Positions 43,513-52,663 of a stretch of 64,000 nt of DNA are shown piece by piece. The DNA comes from Listeria monocytogenes ATCC 19117 (lineage in GTDB: Bacteria > Bacillota > Bacilli > Lactobacillales > Listeriaceae): NCBI RefSeq assembly GCF_000307025.1, contig NC_018584.1:372001-436000 (forward strand), read 5' to 3'. The position numbers and the translations under genes were made by a program. Each line of letters begins with the position of its first letter. Position 1 is the stretch's first letter. The notes below the pieces were generated by a model. It did not search any database. It saw only the letters and a list, made by a program, of their open reading frames with translations, and was not told the DNA's origin.

Positions 43513-44907
43513 ATGAAAATAGTTGGTGTTACTGCTTGTCCCACTGGTATTGCGCATACGTATATGTCTGCCGAGAAATTAACTATAACGGCAGAAGCGC
43601 TTGGTTACGAAGTGAAAATCGAGACACAAGGAGCTAAGGTTGAAAATGTTTTAACGAAGGAAGACATCGCGACTGCTGATTATGTCATTTTAGCAGTCGA
43701 TAAAGAAATAGATACATCAAGGTTCGCTGGAAAGAAAATTAAAAAAGTATCCACTTCCAGAGCGATTAAAGAGGCTGATGTGGTTATTGAGGAAACTATT
43801 TCTGGTAAAGGGTTAATCAGTTTGGAGGCGAAAAGTTCGGATATAAGTTCGGAACAACCGTCAAAAGCAAGTTTATACAATCACTTTATGAATGGTGTTA
43901 ACTATATGTTGCCATTTGTCATAGCTGGCGGGATTTTAATTGCTATTAGTTTTGCTTTTGGAATTGATGCCTCAAACCCTGACTCTGATTCGTATAACGC
44001 ACTTGCAGCTGCATTTTCAAAAATTGGTGGGGATACTGCATTTGGTTTAATGGTTCCAGCACTTGCAGCAGGGATAGCGGTTTCTGTGGCTGGTCGAGCA
44101 GGATTTGCGCCCGGGCTTGTGGCAGGGACACTGGCGACTGTTGGTGGATCAGGATTTCTAGGCGGTATGATTGGTGGTATTTTGGCTGGTTACGTGGCAC
44201 ATTTCTTTGCTAATAAAGTCAATGTCACTAAATCACTTGCTTCGATTTATCAATTGATTGTTGTACCGCTTTTAGGGATTACGATTGTTGGTTTGGCGAT
44301 GGTATTTATTATTGATACACCAATCGCTTGGGTTTTAAATGCACTCACAGGTTGGTTGAATGGGCTTGGTGAGACATCTGGCGTCGTATTTGGACTACTC
44401 ATTGGTGTGATGATGGCAGCAGATATGGGTGGGCCAATTAATAAATCTATTTCAACCTTTTCAATTGGGTTAATGTCAGCAGGTGTAACGGCGCCGATTG
44501 CGGCTTGTATGGCGGCTGGAATGGTTCCGCCACTTGGATTAGCACTCGCAACACTATTATTTAAAAACAAATTTACAAAAGAAGAAAAAACAGCGGGGAA
44601 TTCTTGTTGGGTGTTAGGTGCATCTTATATTACTGAAGGAGCAATTCCTTTCGCAGTTGCTGATCCGCTCCGGGTTATCCCAAGTTTGATGTTAGGTTCT
44701 GCAACAGCTGCTGCAATTTCGATGGGAGCTGGTGTAACTTCGATGGCGCCTCACGGTGGGATTTGGGTGATGTTCATTCCAAATGTAATTAACCATTTAT
44801 TTATCTACTTACTAGCAATTGCAGCAGGCACAGTCGTGACAGCAATTTCTGTCGGACTATTAAAAACCCCATTAAACAAGCGAAAAAATAAAGAGGAGAT
44901 GATATAA
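43513..44907 (+). CDS. PTS fructose-family EIIBC
   Basis: The protein has 464 residues. EIIB (1-95) starts MKIVGVTACPTGIAHTYMSAE with the phosphorylated Cys9; EIIC (about 115-455) has roughly ten membrane segments and ADMGGPINKSISTFSIG, ASYITEGAIPFAVADPLRVIP and MAPHGGIWV, all conserved in fructose permeases. It transports and phosphorylates a ketose or related sugar, product most likely the 1-phosphate. Its stop overlaps the aldolase start by one base (ATAATG). Confidence 0.93.
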   Translation: MKIVGVTACPTGIAHTYMSAEKLTITAEALGYEVKIETQGAKVENVLTKEDIATADYVILAVDKEIDTSRFAGKKIKKVSTSRAIKEADVVIEETISGKGLISLEAKSSDISSEQPSKASLYNHFMNGVNYMLPFVIAGGILIAISFAFGIDASNPDSDSYNALAAAFSKIGGDTAFGLMVPALAAGIAVSVAGRAGFAPGLVAGTLATVGGSGFLGGMIGGILAGYVAHFFANKVNVTKSLASIYQLIVVPLLGITIVGLAMVFIIDTPIAWVLNALTGWLNGLGETSGVVFGLLIGVMMAADMGGPINKSISTFSIGLMSAGVTAPIAACMAAGMVPPLGLALATLLFKNKFTKEEKTAGNSCWVLGASYITEGAIPFAVADPLRVIPSLMLGSATAAAISMGAGVTSMAPHGGIWVMFIPNVINHLFIYLLAIAAGTVVTAISVGLLKTPLNKRKNKEEMI

Positions 44908-45767
44908 TGTTATATACAATGAAAGATCTTTTAGCAGTAGGAAAAGAGCATCAATTTGCGGTACCAGCATTTAATATCTGTAGTTTTGATATGTTAAAGT
45001 CGATAATGGAGGAAGTGGAGGCAAATAATGCTCCTGTAATTTTAGAAATTCATCCGGATGAAATAGAGTATCTCGGTGATAACTTTGTTGCAACAGTCAG
45101 AGAATACGCACATAAAAGTAAGGTGCCGGTCGTTATTCATATGGACCACGGTGGAACAATCAAAGATGTGATGCGGGCAATTAGAAATGGCTATACTTCT
45201 GTCATGATTGATGCTTCAAGAGCCAGTTATGAAGAGAACGTGGCGTTGACTAAGCAAGTGGTTGAACTTGCGCATAAAGTCGGTGTTTCTGTTGAAGCGG
45301 AACTTGGAACAATCGGGAACAATGGTTCAGCAGAAGGCGGGGCGGATACCATCATATATACTGACCCTGACCAAGCAGAAGATTTCGTACAGAGAACTGG
45401 CATTGATACGCTAGCCGTAGCTATTGGAACGGCGCATGGGTTATACCCTAAAGATAAAAAACCAGAACTGAATATGCCTCTTTTAAAAGAATTAAATAAA
45501 CGCTTGGATATTCCGTTTGTACTTCATGGTGGTTCGGGAAATCCAGATAAAGAAGTCAGTGAATCTGTACAGTACGGTGTTAGGAAAGTAAACCTTAGTT
45601 CAGATCTGAAAAGTGTGTTTTTTGAAGAAGTTCGCCGCGTTTTAGTGGACAATCCTGCGATGTATGAACCAAATCAAGTGTACCCATCAGCAAATGAAAA
45701 AGTAAAAGAAGTTGTAAGACATAAATTACACATTTTAAATACTACTGGTCAAAGAGATAAATACTAA
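44907..45767 (+). CDS. Class II fructose/tagatose-bisphosphate-type aldolase
   Basis: The protein has 286 residues. IHMDHGG and the later HGLYPKD and LHGGSGNPD supply the zinc-binding histidines; VSVEAELGTIG is the GatY/KbaY/Fba hallmark. It cleaves a ketose phosphate into dihydroxyacetone-P and an aldehyde. No sugar-phosphate kinase is in the operon, so it either acts on a ketose-1-phosphate directly or relies on a kinase encoded elsewhere. Coupled to the EIIBC gene. Confidence 0.9.
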   Translation: MLYTMKDLLAVGKEHQFAVPAFNICSFDMLKSIMEEVEANNAPVILEIHPDEIEYLGDNFVATVREYAHKSKVPVVIHMDHGGTIKDVMRAIRNGYTSVMIDASRASYEENVALTKQVVELAHKVGVSVEAELGTIGNNGSAEGGADTIIYTDPDQAEDFVQRTGIDTLAVAIGTAHGLYPKDKKPELNMPLLKELNKRLDIPFVLHGGSGNPDKEVSESVQYGVRKVNLSSDLKSVFFEEVRRVLVDNPAMYEPNQVYPSANEKVKEVVRHKLHILNTTGQRDKY

Positions 45768-45771
45768 TAAG

Positions 45772-45808
45772 AAGGGTAGAAGCGCTAGTTATAGTGCTTT
45801 TGCCCTTT
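45772..45808 (+). promoter_or_regulatory. Hairpin between aldolase and regulator genes
   Basis: AAGGGTAGAAGCGCTA and TAGTGCTTTTGCCCTT form a 16-bp stem with G.T pairs and loop GTTA. Only three Ts follow, so it is more likely an attenuator or mRNA-processing element lowering expression of the regulator. Confidence 0.55.
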
Positions 45809-45823
45809 AAGGAGTGGAGGAAC

Positions 45824-46594
45824 ATGTTAAGCACAGCGAAGGAACGGCAACTAAAAATCGTTAACCGGCTAAAAGTGGAACAATTTATGCGGATTATTGA
45901 TTTAGTGGAGCTTGTCAACTACAGCGAAGCCACTGTTAAACGGGATTTAGTAGAATTAGAAAAAGAAGGACTTGTGAGACGAACAAGAGGCGGGGCAATG
46001 ATTATCGATAATAAAAAAATCGATTTGCCTTATTTAATGAAAATGAATGAGCGAAGTAATGAAACGAGTAAAATAAGAATTGCCGATATTGCCAAATCAC
46101 TGATTCGCGATGATATGGTGATTTTCTTAGACTCTAGCTCAACATCACTGCATTTAATCGACGTTTTAAGTAAATTTGATGGACTGCAAATTATTACAAA
46201 CGGGGTCATGACGGCTTCCATGCTATCAGAATTTACAAATGCAAGAGTTAGTATTTTAGGAGGATCGATTTTAACGAAGCGATATACGGTGAACGGCGCA
46301 AAAGCATACAATGACGCTTTAACTTATAATGCGGATATTGCTTTTGTTTCATGCCGGGGGATCGACTATGACAAAGGTGCAACGGAAACACATGAAGGTG
46401 AAGCACTCATCAAACAAGCTTTCAGGCGCCAGTCAAGTTCGCTCGTTTTACTTGTCACCGAAGAAAAAGTAGGACACAAGTTTATGCACCAAAGCTTAGC
46501 ATGTCATGATATTGACTATTTAATTACGGACTTCAAACTGGACCCAGATGTAGAGGAACAGTTCAAAACCCATCAAATTACTTGTTTGTATTAG
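45824..46594 (+). CDS. DeoR-family regulator of the PTS-aldolase operon
   Basis: The protein has 256 residues from ATG 45824 (GGAGTGGAGG upstream); an in-frame ATG at 45794 lies within the hairpin and is rejected. The helix-turn-helix reads MRIIDLVELVNYSEATVKRDLVELEKEGLVRRTRGGAMI; the effector domain has FLDSSSTSLHLIDVL and ITNGVMTASML. It probably senses a phosphorylated intermediate of the sugar taken up by the PTS. Its 3' end overlaps the convergent small gene by 17 bp. Confidence 0.88.
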   Translation: MLSTAKERQLKIVNRLKVEQFMRIIDLVELVNYSEATVKRDLVELEKEGLVRRTRGGAMIIDNKKIDLPYLMKMNERSNETSKIRIADIAKSLIRDDMVIFLDSSSTSLHLIDVLSKFDGLQIITNGVMTASMLSEFTNARVSILGGSILTKRYTVNGAKAYNDALTYNADIAFVSCRGIDYDKGATETHEGEALIKQAFRRQSSSLVLLVTEEKVGHKFMHQSLACHDIDYLITDFKLDPDVEEQFKTHQITCLY

Positions 46595-46805
46595 ATTTTA
46601 TACTTAAATAGGCAAAAATAATCGTAAGTACTAAAAATAAAACAGGTATTACCAATAAACTTCCGAAAAAGTGAATGTCATTAAATTCTTCGCTATCTAA
46701 TAGTGATAATAATATGACATTTTTTTGAATGACATTTAAAACTTGTAAGCCCATAAAACATAGCATACTAAGTATTAATGAAACGAAACTAAAAATTTTG
46801 TACAT
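46578..46805 (-). CDS. Small two-segment membrane protein
   Basis: The protein has 75 residues with a perfect AGGAGG before the ATG. Hydrophobic segments are MYKIFSFVSLILSMLCFMGL and FFGSLLVIPVLFLVLTIIFAYL, joined by a short polar loop. No family recognised. A minus-strand TATAAT (46842 to 46837) supports its own transcription. It ends inside the DeoR gene on the opposite strand. Confidence 0.6.
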   Translation of the reverse strand: MYKIFSFVSLILSMLCFMGLQVLNVIQKNVILLSLLDSEEFNDIHFFGSLLVIPVLFLVLTIIFAYLSIKSNTNK

Positions 46806-46847
46806 GTTGTACCTCCTATGATGTAGTTTTAGTTTTATTATACAACA

Positions 46848-46893
46848 AAAACGCCTTGAAACTTAAACGGATATCCAAGTTTCAAGGCGTTTT
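46848..46893. terminator. Bidirectional-looking terminator downstream of peptidase gene
   Basis: AAAACGCCTTGAAACTT and its exact complement form a 17-bp stem with T/A tracts at both ends. On the minus strand it ends the peptidase gene at 46906 just before the small membrane-protein promoter. Confidence 0.85.
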
Positions 46894-46905
46894 TGGAGAA
46901 TGCTG

Positions 46906-47526
46906 TTAAAGAATTCCTTTCGAAGTTACCACGTTACCTTGTACAAAAATAGTTTCGCAGTTACTAATCGGAAATATTTTTAAATCATCCGCATAGTCCG
47001 CTATTATTTGTTGTGTTATTTTTTTAAAAGGTGTGTTGTTGTAATGAGGAAGCGTATAGAAATCGACTAAATTTAAAGCATCATAGTTGGTTAAATTAGT
47101 GGCTTTTTTTACGCTGTCCATGGATTGGATATACGATATATTAGGACTCGTGATGACTGCACCGGCTGATTCACCAATATATAATTTTCCTTTAGCAATT
47201 TCCTCTAAAATTAATTTATCTGCACCAGTTCGTTTTAATTCTTGTAGTAAAAAGAAAGTATTTCCTCCAGTAACATAGATAAAATCATTTTTTTTGAGTG
47301 TCATCGTTATTTCTTCTAGATTTTCTGCCGCCACATCTAGTTCCTCAACAATTAACCCTAAATCCTCGAGCGCTTTTTTACCAGCTTCTACATAAAAAAC
47401 AACTTCTTCAACGGTGCTAGCCGTCGGGATAAAAGTAACGGTTTTTCCTTGGAGATTGCTTTCAAATTCAGTAAATAATGGTACAACATCTTTAAAAGAC
47501 GAGGTTAAAAATAAGTTTTTCATCAT
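46906..47526 (-). CDS. Peptidase E-like (S51) dipeptidase
   Basis: The protein has 206 residues. IYVTGGNTFFLLQEL and LYIGESAGAVITSPNI match peptidase E, with the nucleophile Ser120 in GESAGA. These cytoplasmic enzymes split Asp-X dipeptides. AAAGGAG before the ATG. Promoter TTGATA-N16-TATAAT on the minus strand (47576 to 47549) overlaps a palindrome shared with the divergent WYL regulator. Confidence 0.88.
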   Translation of the reverse strand: MMKNLFLTSSFKDVVPLFTEFESNLQGKTVTFIPTASTVEEVVFYVEAGKKALEDLGLIVEELDVAAENLEEITMTLKKNDFIYVTGGNTFFLLQELKRTGADKLILEEIAKGKLYIGESAGAVITSPNISYIQSMDSVKKATNLTNYDALNLVDFYTLPHYNNTPFKKITQQIIADYADDLKIFPISNCETIFVQGNVVTSKGIL

Positions 47527-47548
47527 TTTTTAGCTCCTTTGGTTTCTA

Positions 47549-47590
47549 ATTATAGTATAATGGTTAAAGGTATCAATTAGTGACACCTTT
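47549..47590. promoter_or_regulatory. Operator/promoter region between peptidase and WYL regulator
   Basis: AAAGGTATCA (47566-47575) and TGACACCTTT (47581-47590) are inverted repeats with a 5-nt centre. They cover the -35 (TTGATA) of the minus-strand peptidase promoter, whose -10 is at 47554-47549. A plus-strand TATAAT is at 47556-47561. Control by the WYL protein is inference. Confidence 0.6.
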
Positions 47591-47611
47591 TAATCTGAAA
47601 AAAGAAAAGAG

Positions 47612-48565
47612 ATGGCGATGAGAAAAGCAGAGCGATTAAATGATATGATGTTGTTTTTAAATGATAAAAATTCGTTTCAATTAAGCGACATAATGGCAAA
47701 ATATGGCGTTTCCCGCAGTACTGCTATTCGAGATATACAGTCTTTGGAAGAAATAGGCATGCCGATATATTCGGAACGGGGACGAAATGGTCATTATCGG
47801 GTGCTTCGTAATCGGCTACTCTCGCCCATTGTTTTTAATATCGATGAGGTATTTGCGCTCTATTTTTCGATGCTTACCTTAAAAGCCTATGAAACGACAC
47901 CTTTTCATTTGAGCGTGGAAAAATTAAAAACGAAATTTGAACGTTGTCTTTCAGCTGAAAAAATCGAAATGCTTCGAAAAACAGAAGAAGTATTTAGTCT
48001 CGGCTATATAAAGCATAATAATCAATGTGAATTTCTAGATGTTATTTTGCAGTTTACGATGGAGGAGAAGGTGTGTCAGATTAATTATGATAAAAATGGG
48101 ACTGAAAAAACGTATATTGTTCAATTTTATAATATATCTTCGGCATACGGGCAATGGTATGTGACGAGTTATAACTTCGAGACGAAACGGATGCAGGTAT
48201 TTCGTTGTGATAAAATCCTTGCGCTAAAAGAAAATGATACTTTTGAAGCTAAGAAAATGGAGGAATTAAAAAGAGTGGCTGATTCTTTTAATAAAAAAGC
48301 TGATGTAACTACCTTTGAAGTGGAAATTGCCTCAAATGGTGTTGACTTATTTTTTAAAGAAAATTATCCATCGATGAAACTTCGCCAACAGCAAGGTAAA
48401 AATGTTATTCATGGTTTTTATCATAAAGGAGAGGAACAATTTATTATCAATTATTTACTAGGTTATGGTGAAAAAATTATAGCTATCCAGCCAGATTCAT
48501 TGCGAGATATGTTGCTAAATGAGCTCGATACGATAAAAAAACATATGCAAAATTTATCATCCTAA
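47612..48565 (+). CDS. YafY-type HTH/WYL-domain transcriptional regulator
   Basis: The protein has 317 residues. N-terminal HTH_11 (RLNDMMLFLNDKNSFQLSDIMAKYGVSRSTAIRDIQSLEEIGMPIYSERG) and a WYL domain (CQINYDKNG ... WYVTSYNFETKRMQVFRCDKI) followed by the C-terminal WCX extension. The ATG at 47612 or 47618 could be used; the ribosome site is weak. Likely regulates itself and the divergent peptidase gene. Ligand unknown. Confidence 0.88.
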   Translation: MAMRKAERLNDMMLFLNDKNSFQLSDIMAKYGVSRSTAIRDIQSLEEIGMPIYSERGRNGHYRVLRNRLLSPIVFNIDEVFALYFSMLTLKAYETTPFHLSVEKLKTKFERCLSAEKIEMLRKTEEVFSLGYIKHNNQCEFLDVILQFTMEEKVCQINYDKNGTEKTYIVQFYNISSAYGQWYVTSYNFETKRMQVFRCDKILALKENDTFEAKKMEELKRVADSFNKKADVTTFEVEIASNGVDLFFKENYPSMKLRQQQGKNVIHGFYHKGEEQFIINYLLGYGEKIIAIQPDSLRDMLLNELDTIKKHMQNLSS

Positions 48566-48614
48566 CTTTGTTGTATAATGAAAACAAGTCAATGATTAGA
48601 AGGAGCCGATTTTA

Positions 48615-49124
48615 GTGGAAGAATGGGATTTGCTAAATGAGAATCGTGAATTAACTGGGAAAACACATATCCGCGGTGAAAAACTAGCGCCCGGAGAACT
48701 TCATTTGGTTGTTCACGTATGTATTTTTAACGAAAAAGGGCAACTTTTAATCCAAAAGCGCCAAAAAGATAAAGAAGGTTGGCCGAATTATTGGGATCTT
48801 TCTGCGGCGGGTTCTGCGCTAAAAGGCGAAACAAGCCTGCAAGCTGCTGAACGAGAAGTGCAAGAAGAACTAGGGATTACAATTGATTTAAGTAACACCC
48901 GTGCCAAATTCAGTTACCATTTCGAAGCGGGATTTGATGATTATTGGTTTATTACGAAAGACGTGGAACTTAGCGACTTAACTTTACAAAAAGAAGAAGT
49001 AGCAGATGCCCGTTTTGTGACTAAAGAAGAGTTAGAAGTGTTAAGAAGTTCGGGCGAATTTATTCCATACTTCTTTTTAAACCAGCTTTTTAACCTCAAA
49101 AACGCCACATCTATCCATTTTTAA
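48615..49124 (+). CDS. Nudix hydrolase
   Basis: The protein has 169 residues from GTG 48615, with AAGGAGCC 7 nt upstream. GSALKGETSLQAAEREVQEELGITI is a perfect Nudix box (Gx5Ex7REUxEExGU). The N-terminal EEWDLLNENRELTGKTHIRGE is typical of the YfcD/isopentenyl-diphosphate-isomerase-like branch. Hydrolyses a nucleoside-diphosphate-linked substrate, not identifiable here. A TATAAT lies at 48574-48579. Confidence 0.9.
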   Translation: MEEWDLLNENRELTGKTHIRGEKLAPGELHLVVHVCIFNEKGQLLIQKRQKDKEGWPNYWDLSAAGSALKGETSLQAAEREVQEELGITIDLSNTRAKFSYHFEAGFDDYWFITKDVELSDLTLQKEEVADARFVTKEELEVLRSSGEFIPYFFLNQLFNLKNATSIHF

Positions 49125-49145
49125 CGAATATAGCTAAATTTCCAC

Positions 49146-49174
49146 TTAACAAATTCGTTTCCTACACTTATAAT
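49146..49174 (+). promoter_or_regulatory. Sigma-A promoter of the YebC-family gene
   Basis: TTAACA (49146-49151), 17-bp spacer, TATAAT (49169-49174). Confidence 0.7.
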
Positions 49175-49219
49175 AGTACAGAGACACGAGAAAACTCCAA
49201 TTAGAAAGCGAGTGGTAAT

Positions 49220-49939
49220 ATGGGCCGTAAATGGGCAAATATTAAAGAGAAAAAAGCGTCAAAAGATAAAACAAATAGTCGTATCTATGCAAAATTTGGA
49301 ATTGAAATATATGTAGCGGCTAAATCGGGCGACCCAGATCCGCATGCCAACCAAAAATTACGTTTTGTTATTGAACGTGCAAAAACATACAATGTGCCGA
49401 AACATATTATTGACCGTGCAATCGAAAAAGCGAAAGGCACTGGCGATGAAACATATTCAGAACTGCGCTATGAAGGCTTTGGTCCAAATGGCTCGATGAT
49501 TATCGTAGACGCACTGACAAATAATGTGAATCGTACGGCATCCGATGTTCGCGCAGCTTATAGCAAAAACGGCGGCAACATGGGCGTAAGTGGTTCAGTA
49601 GCTTATATGTTTGATAATACAGCCATTTTTGGTGTTGAAGGAAAAGACGCGGATGAGTTATTAGAACTTTTAATGGAAGCGGATATTGATGTTCGTGACA
49701 TTTTAGACGAAGATGGCCAAGCGATTATTTATGCAGAACCAGAAGATTTCCACAAAGTACAAGAAGGTTTGAAAGCGGCTGGAATTGAAGAATTTACAGT
49801 AGCGGAAATCGAAATGATTCCTCAAAATGATATTCAATTATCAGGTGAGGACTTAGAAAAATTCGAGAAACTAATTGATGCTTTAGAAGACCTAGAAGAC
49901 GTGCAAAAAGTATATCATAACGTCGAATTAGAAGATTAA
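49220..49939 (+). CDS. YebC/PmpR-family protein (YeeN type)
   Basis: The protein has 239 residues. [27 protein letters not shown] is the conserved family start; [28 protein letters not shown] and [16 protein letters not shown] follow. Members of the family act as transcription regulators or ribosome-associated factors relieving stalling. The Nudix gene upstream and PhnA-like gene downstream are close, but this gene has its own promoter. Confidence 0.92.
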   Translation: MGRKWANIKEKKASKDKTNSRIYAKFGIEIYVAAKSGDPDPHANQKLRFVIERAKTYNVPKHIIDRAIEKAKGTGDETYSELRYEGFGPNGSMIIVDALTNNVNRTASDVRAAYSKNGGNMGVSGSVAYMFDNTAIFGVEGKDADELLELLMEADIDVRDILDEDGQAIIYAEPEDFHKVQEGLKAAGIEEFTVAEIEMIPQNDIQLSGEDLEKFEKLIDALEDLEDVQKVYHNVELED

Positions 49940-49975
49940 CAGCCAACTATTACAACAATCGGAGGAATTGATAAA

Positions 49976-50311
49976 ATGCCAAAATTACCAAATTGCCCAG
50001 AATGTAACTCAGAGTATGCCTACGAAGATCGCGGCTTATTAATCTGCCCGGAATGCGGCCATGAGTGGAGCGCTGTAGCAGAAGAAGCTACCGAAGAAAA
50101 AGTGTTCAAAGATGCAAACGGCAACGTACTAACAGATGGCGATTCTGTCACAGTCATCAAAGATCTTAAAGTAAAAGGCGCATCAAACCCAATCAAAATG
50201 GGAACAAAAGTAAAAAATATCCGCCTAGTAGACGGCGACCACGACATTGATTGCAAAATTGACGGCTTCGGCCCAATGAAATTAAAATCAGAATTTGTTA
50301 AGAAGATATAA
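49976..50311 (+). CDS. PhnA/YjdM-family zinc-ribbon protein
   Basis: The protein has 111 residues. [25 protein letters not shown] gives two CxxC pairs for zinc. The C-terminal part ([51 protein letters not shown]) is the conserved PhnA SH3-like domain. Despite the historic name, the family is not proven to act on phosphonates. GGAGG before the ATG. Confidence 0.9.
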   Translation: MPKLPNCPECNSEYAYEDRGLLICPECGHEWSAVAEEATEEKVFKDANGNVLTDGDSVTVIKDLKVKGASNPIKMGTKVKNIRLVDGDHDIDCKIDGFGPMKLKSEFVKKI

Positions 50312-50352
50312 AAAACAGCGATTCTCTAATTCAGAGAGTCGCTGTTTTTTTT
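50312..50352. terminator. Bidirectional terminator, PhnA-like and GntR genes
   Basis: AAAACAGCGATTCTCT and AGAGAGTCGCTGTTTT form a 16-bp stem with one G.T, with T/A tracts on both sides. Confidence 0.9.
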
Positions 50353-51064
50353 AATTCTGCACAAAAACCGTTTCAAACACAAACGATTCATACGTATGGC
50401 GCGTTATCGAATATTCGAACACACGACCATCTTCCAAATGCGCTAATTTTTCAATTTCCATCATAAAAGTAGGTTCTTCTAAATTGAGGAGCTTGCTATC
50501 CTCTTGATTTGATTTATCCCCGCGTACCCAAACATGCGCACTCTGCATCTTAAGTTTCAAATCATCCCGAATATAATTATAAATCGAGTCCTCTAAATGA
50601 CGTGGTTCTAGACCTGGAATAATCGCAAGTGGCATATAAGTATGTTCAATCGAATAGGCTTTATGACCAACTTCTCTCATCCGGATGATTCGGTAAATAT
50701 AGTCATCCTGCATCTCTAATTTCTCTGCGACTTCTTTCGATGGTTTTTCAATAGAAAATAAAATGACTTTGGATTTAATATTGTCTTTTCCAAATGTATT
50801 TACAAGTCCGGACATTGGCCCAAGCGCGAATTCTCCGCCGTTAGTCGAATGGGATTTCACGAAAGTCCCAGCCCCGCGTCGTCTAATAATCATGCCTTCT
50901 TGTACAAGCATATCCAGTGCTTTTTTGACAGTGAGCTTGCTGCAATCATACGTGCGAGCCATACTGTCCCCATCAGGCAATTTCTCGTTAATTTCGTATT
51001 TATTTTGGTTGATTTTATCACGGATATCTATGTATATTTCCATGTATTTAGCCATTCCCGACAT
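50351..51064 (-). CDS. GntR/HutC-family regulator with UTRA domain
   Basis: The protein has 237 residues from ATG 51064 (AAAGGAG 8 nt upstream); the ATG at 51106 would precede the site and is rejected. The winged helix reads NEKLPDGDSMARTYDCSKLTVKKALDMLVQEGMIIRRRGAGTFV; the UTRA domain follows (SIEHTYMPLAIIPGLEPRHLEDSIYNYI). Divergent from the beta-glucoside genes. It probably represses them and responds to a phosphorylated beta-glucoside. Confidence 0.9.
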   Translation of the reverse strand: MSGMAKYMEIYIDIRDKINQNKYEINEKLPDGDSMARTYDCSKLTVKKALDMLVQEGMIIRRRGAGTFVKSHSTNGGEFALGPMSGLVNTFGKDNIKSKVILFSIEKPSKEVAEKLEMQDDYIYRIIRMREVGHKAYSIEHTYMPLAIIPGLEPRHLEDSIYNYIRDDLKLKMQSAHVWVRGDKSNQEDSKLLNLEEPTFMMEIEKLAHLEDGRVFEYSITRHTYESFVFETVFVQN

Positions 51065-51136
51065 TTTATTGGCTCCTTTACTGATGTAATAAGCATAGTA
51101 TACCATATACTTTTACAAAAAGGTATCCCTATAAAC

Positions 51137-51153
51137 AAAAGTATATATCTTTT
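51137..51153. promoter_or_regulatory. Candidate GntR operator
   Basis: AAAAGTATATATCTTTT is a dyad with AAAAG/CTTTT arms. Related half-sites (ATACTTTT at 51108, AAAAGTAT at 51158) lie around it, so several operators may be present. Confidence 0.5.
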
Positions 51154-51163
51154 GATAAAAGTA

Positions 51164-51192
51164 TTGTTTTTTAAATAAATGTATGCTATATT
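51164..51192 (+). promoter_or_regulatory. Promoter of the beta-glucoside operon
   Basis: TTGTTT (51164-51169), 17-bp spacer, TATATT (51187-51192), directly downstream of the candidate operator. Confidence 0.55.
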
Positions 51193-51220
51193 TATTTTGA
51201 CAAAAGGGAGGCCATAAAAA

Positions 51221-52663
51221 ATGAAAGAATTATTAACGTTTCCAAAAAATTTTTGGTGGGGCTCTGCGTGGTCTGCTGAACAAGCAGAAGGTCGCGGCGA
51301 CACTGGTAAGGCAAAAACTGTTTGGGAGCATTGGTTTGAAACAGAACCGAATCGCTTTTACGAAGGCGTAGGTTCAGAAATTACAACAGATCATTTTAAT
51401 CGTTATAAAGAAGACGTACAGTGGATGAAGAAAACAGGACAAAATTCGTTCCGGATTTCGATTTCATGGGCGCGAATGTTTCCTAATGATGGCGTTGGCG
51501 AAGTGAACCCGAAAGCTATTGCGTTTTATCGCGATTTACTTACTGAAATGAATGAAAACGGTATCAAACCATTCGCCAACTTATATCATTTCGATATGCC
51601 CGTGGCACTTCAAGATGCTGGTGGCTGGGAATCAAGAGAAGTTGTAGATGCCTATGTTCATTTTGCAGATACTTGTTTTAAAGAATTTGGCGATTTAGTT
51701 TATCACTGGTTTACGTTTAACGAACCACTAGGACCGATTCTTGGCGGCTATTTAGAAGATTTCCATTATCCGAATCAAATCGACTTCAAACGCGGTGCAC
51801 AAGCTGGTTTTAATACGATTTTGGCGCATGCGTTAGCTATTAAAGCATTTAAAAAATTAAACTTGTCATCAAAAATCGGCGTTATTTTAAACCTTAGCCC
51901 GACGTATCCACGTAGCCAAAACGAATACGATTTAGAAGCTGCGGAAATTTGTGATGCTTTTTACACGAGAAGCTTCTTGGATCCGATGGTTAAAGGAACT
52001 TTCCCAGAAAAATTAGTTGAAATTATGCGCGAATACGATCAAATGCCGGAATACACGGAAGAAGATTTGACGATTATTAAAGAAAATACGGCGCAAATTC
52101 TTGGCCTAAATTACTATGAACCAAGACGCGTCAAAGCCCGTTTAACAGCAATTAATGAAAAAAGTCCGTTTTTACCAGATTGGTTTTTTGAACCGCATAA
52201 TATGCCAGGTAAACGAATGAATATTTACCGCGGTTGGGAAATTTATGAACGTGGGATTTACGATTTATGTATTGATATTCGTGATAATTACGGCAATATC
52301 GAATCATTTATTTCTGAAAATGGTATGGGTGTGGCAAATGAAGAGCGTTTCTTAAATGAAGAAGGACAAATTCAAGATGATTACCGGATTCAATTTGTCA
52401 AAGATCATTTGGCTTATGTACATCAAGCGATTGCAGAAGGTTGCGATATTAAAGGGTATCATCTGTGGACATTCATTGATTGTTGGTCGTGGATTAACGC
52501 ATATAAAAACCGTTACGGACTCGTTTCACTTGATGTCGAAACTGGCAAACGCACAATGAAGAAAAGTGGCGAATTTTATAAAAAAATGAGTGACATGAAC
52601 GGTTTTGAATATGATACAAGCAAACTAGTTGGGACGAAAAGGGAGGAAACAACTAATGGCTGA
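51221..52663 (+). CDS. Glycoside hydrolase family 1, 6-phospho-beta-glucosidase
   Basis: The protein has 480 residues. FPKNFWWGSAWSAEQAEG is the GH1 start; TFNEP has the acid/base E168; FISENGMG near residue 370 has the nucleophile. Hydrolyses phosphorylated beta-glucosides delivered by the PTS encoded downstream. AAGGGAGG before the ATG. Its 3' end overlaps the EIIC gene by 8 nt. First gene of a three-gene operon. Confidence 0.92.
   Translation: MKELLTFPKNFWWGSAWSAEQAEGRGDTGKAKTVWEHWFETEPNRFYEGVGSEITTDHFNRYKEDVQWMKKTGQNSFRISISWARMFPNDGVGEVNPKAIAFYRDLLTEMNENGIKPFANLYHFDMPVALQDAGGWESREVVDAYVHFADTCFKEFGDLVYHWFTFNEPLGPILGGYLEDFHYPNQIDFKRGAQAGFNTILAHALAIKAFKKLNLSSKIGVILNLSPTYPRSQNEYDLEAAEICDAFYTRSFLDPMVKGTFPEKLVEIMREYDQMPEYTEEDLTIIKENTAQILGLNYYEPRRVKARLTAINEKSPFLPDWFFEPHNMPGKRMNIYRGWEIYERGIYDLCIDIRDNYGNIESFISENGMGVANEERFLNEEGQIQDDYRIQFVKDHLAYVHQAIAEGCDIKGYHLWTFIDCWSWINAYKNRYGLVSLDVETGKRTMKKSGEFYKKMSDMNGFEYDTSKLVGTKREETTNG

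Noticed and set aside
44250-44570. Minus-strand frames inside the EIIBC gene
   Set aside because: Shadows of a clear membrane-protein gene.
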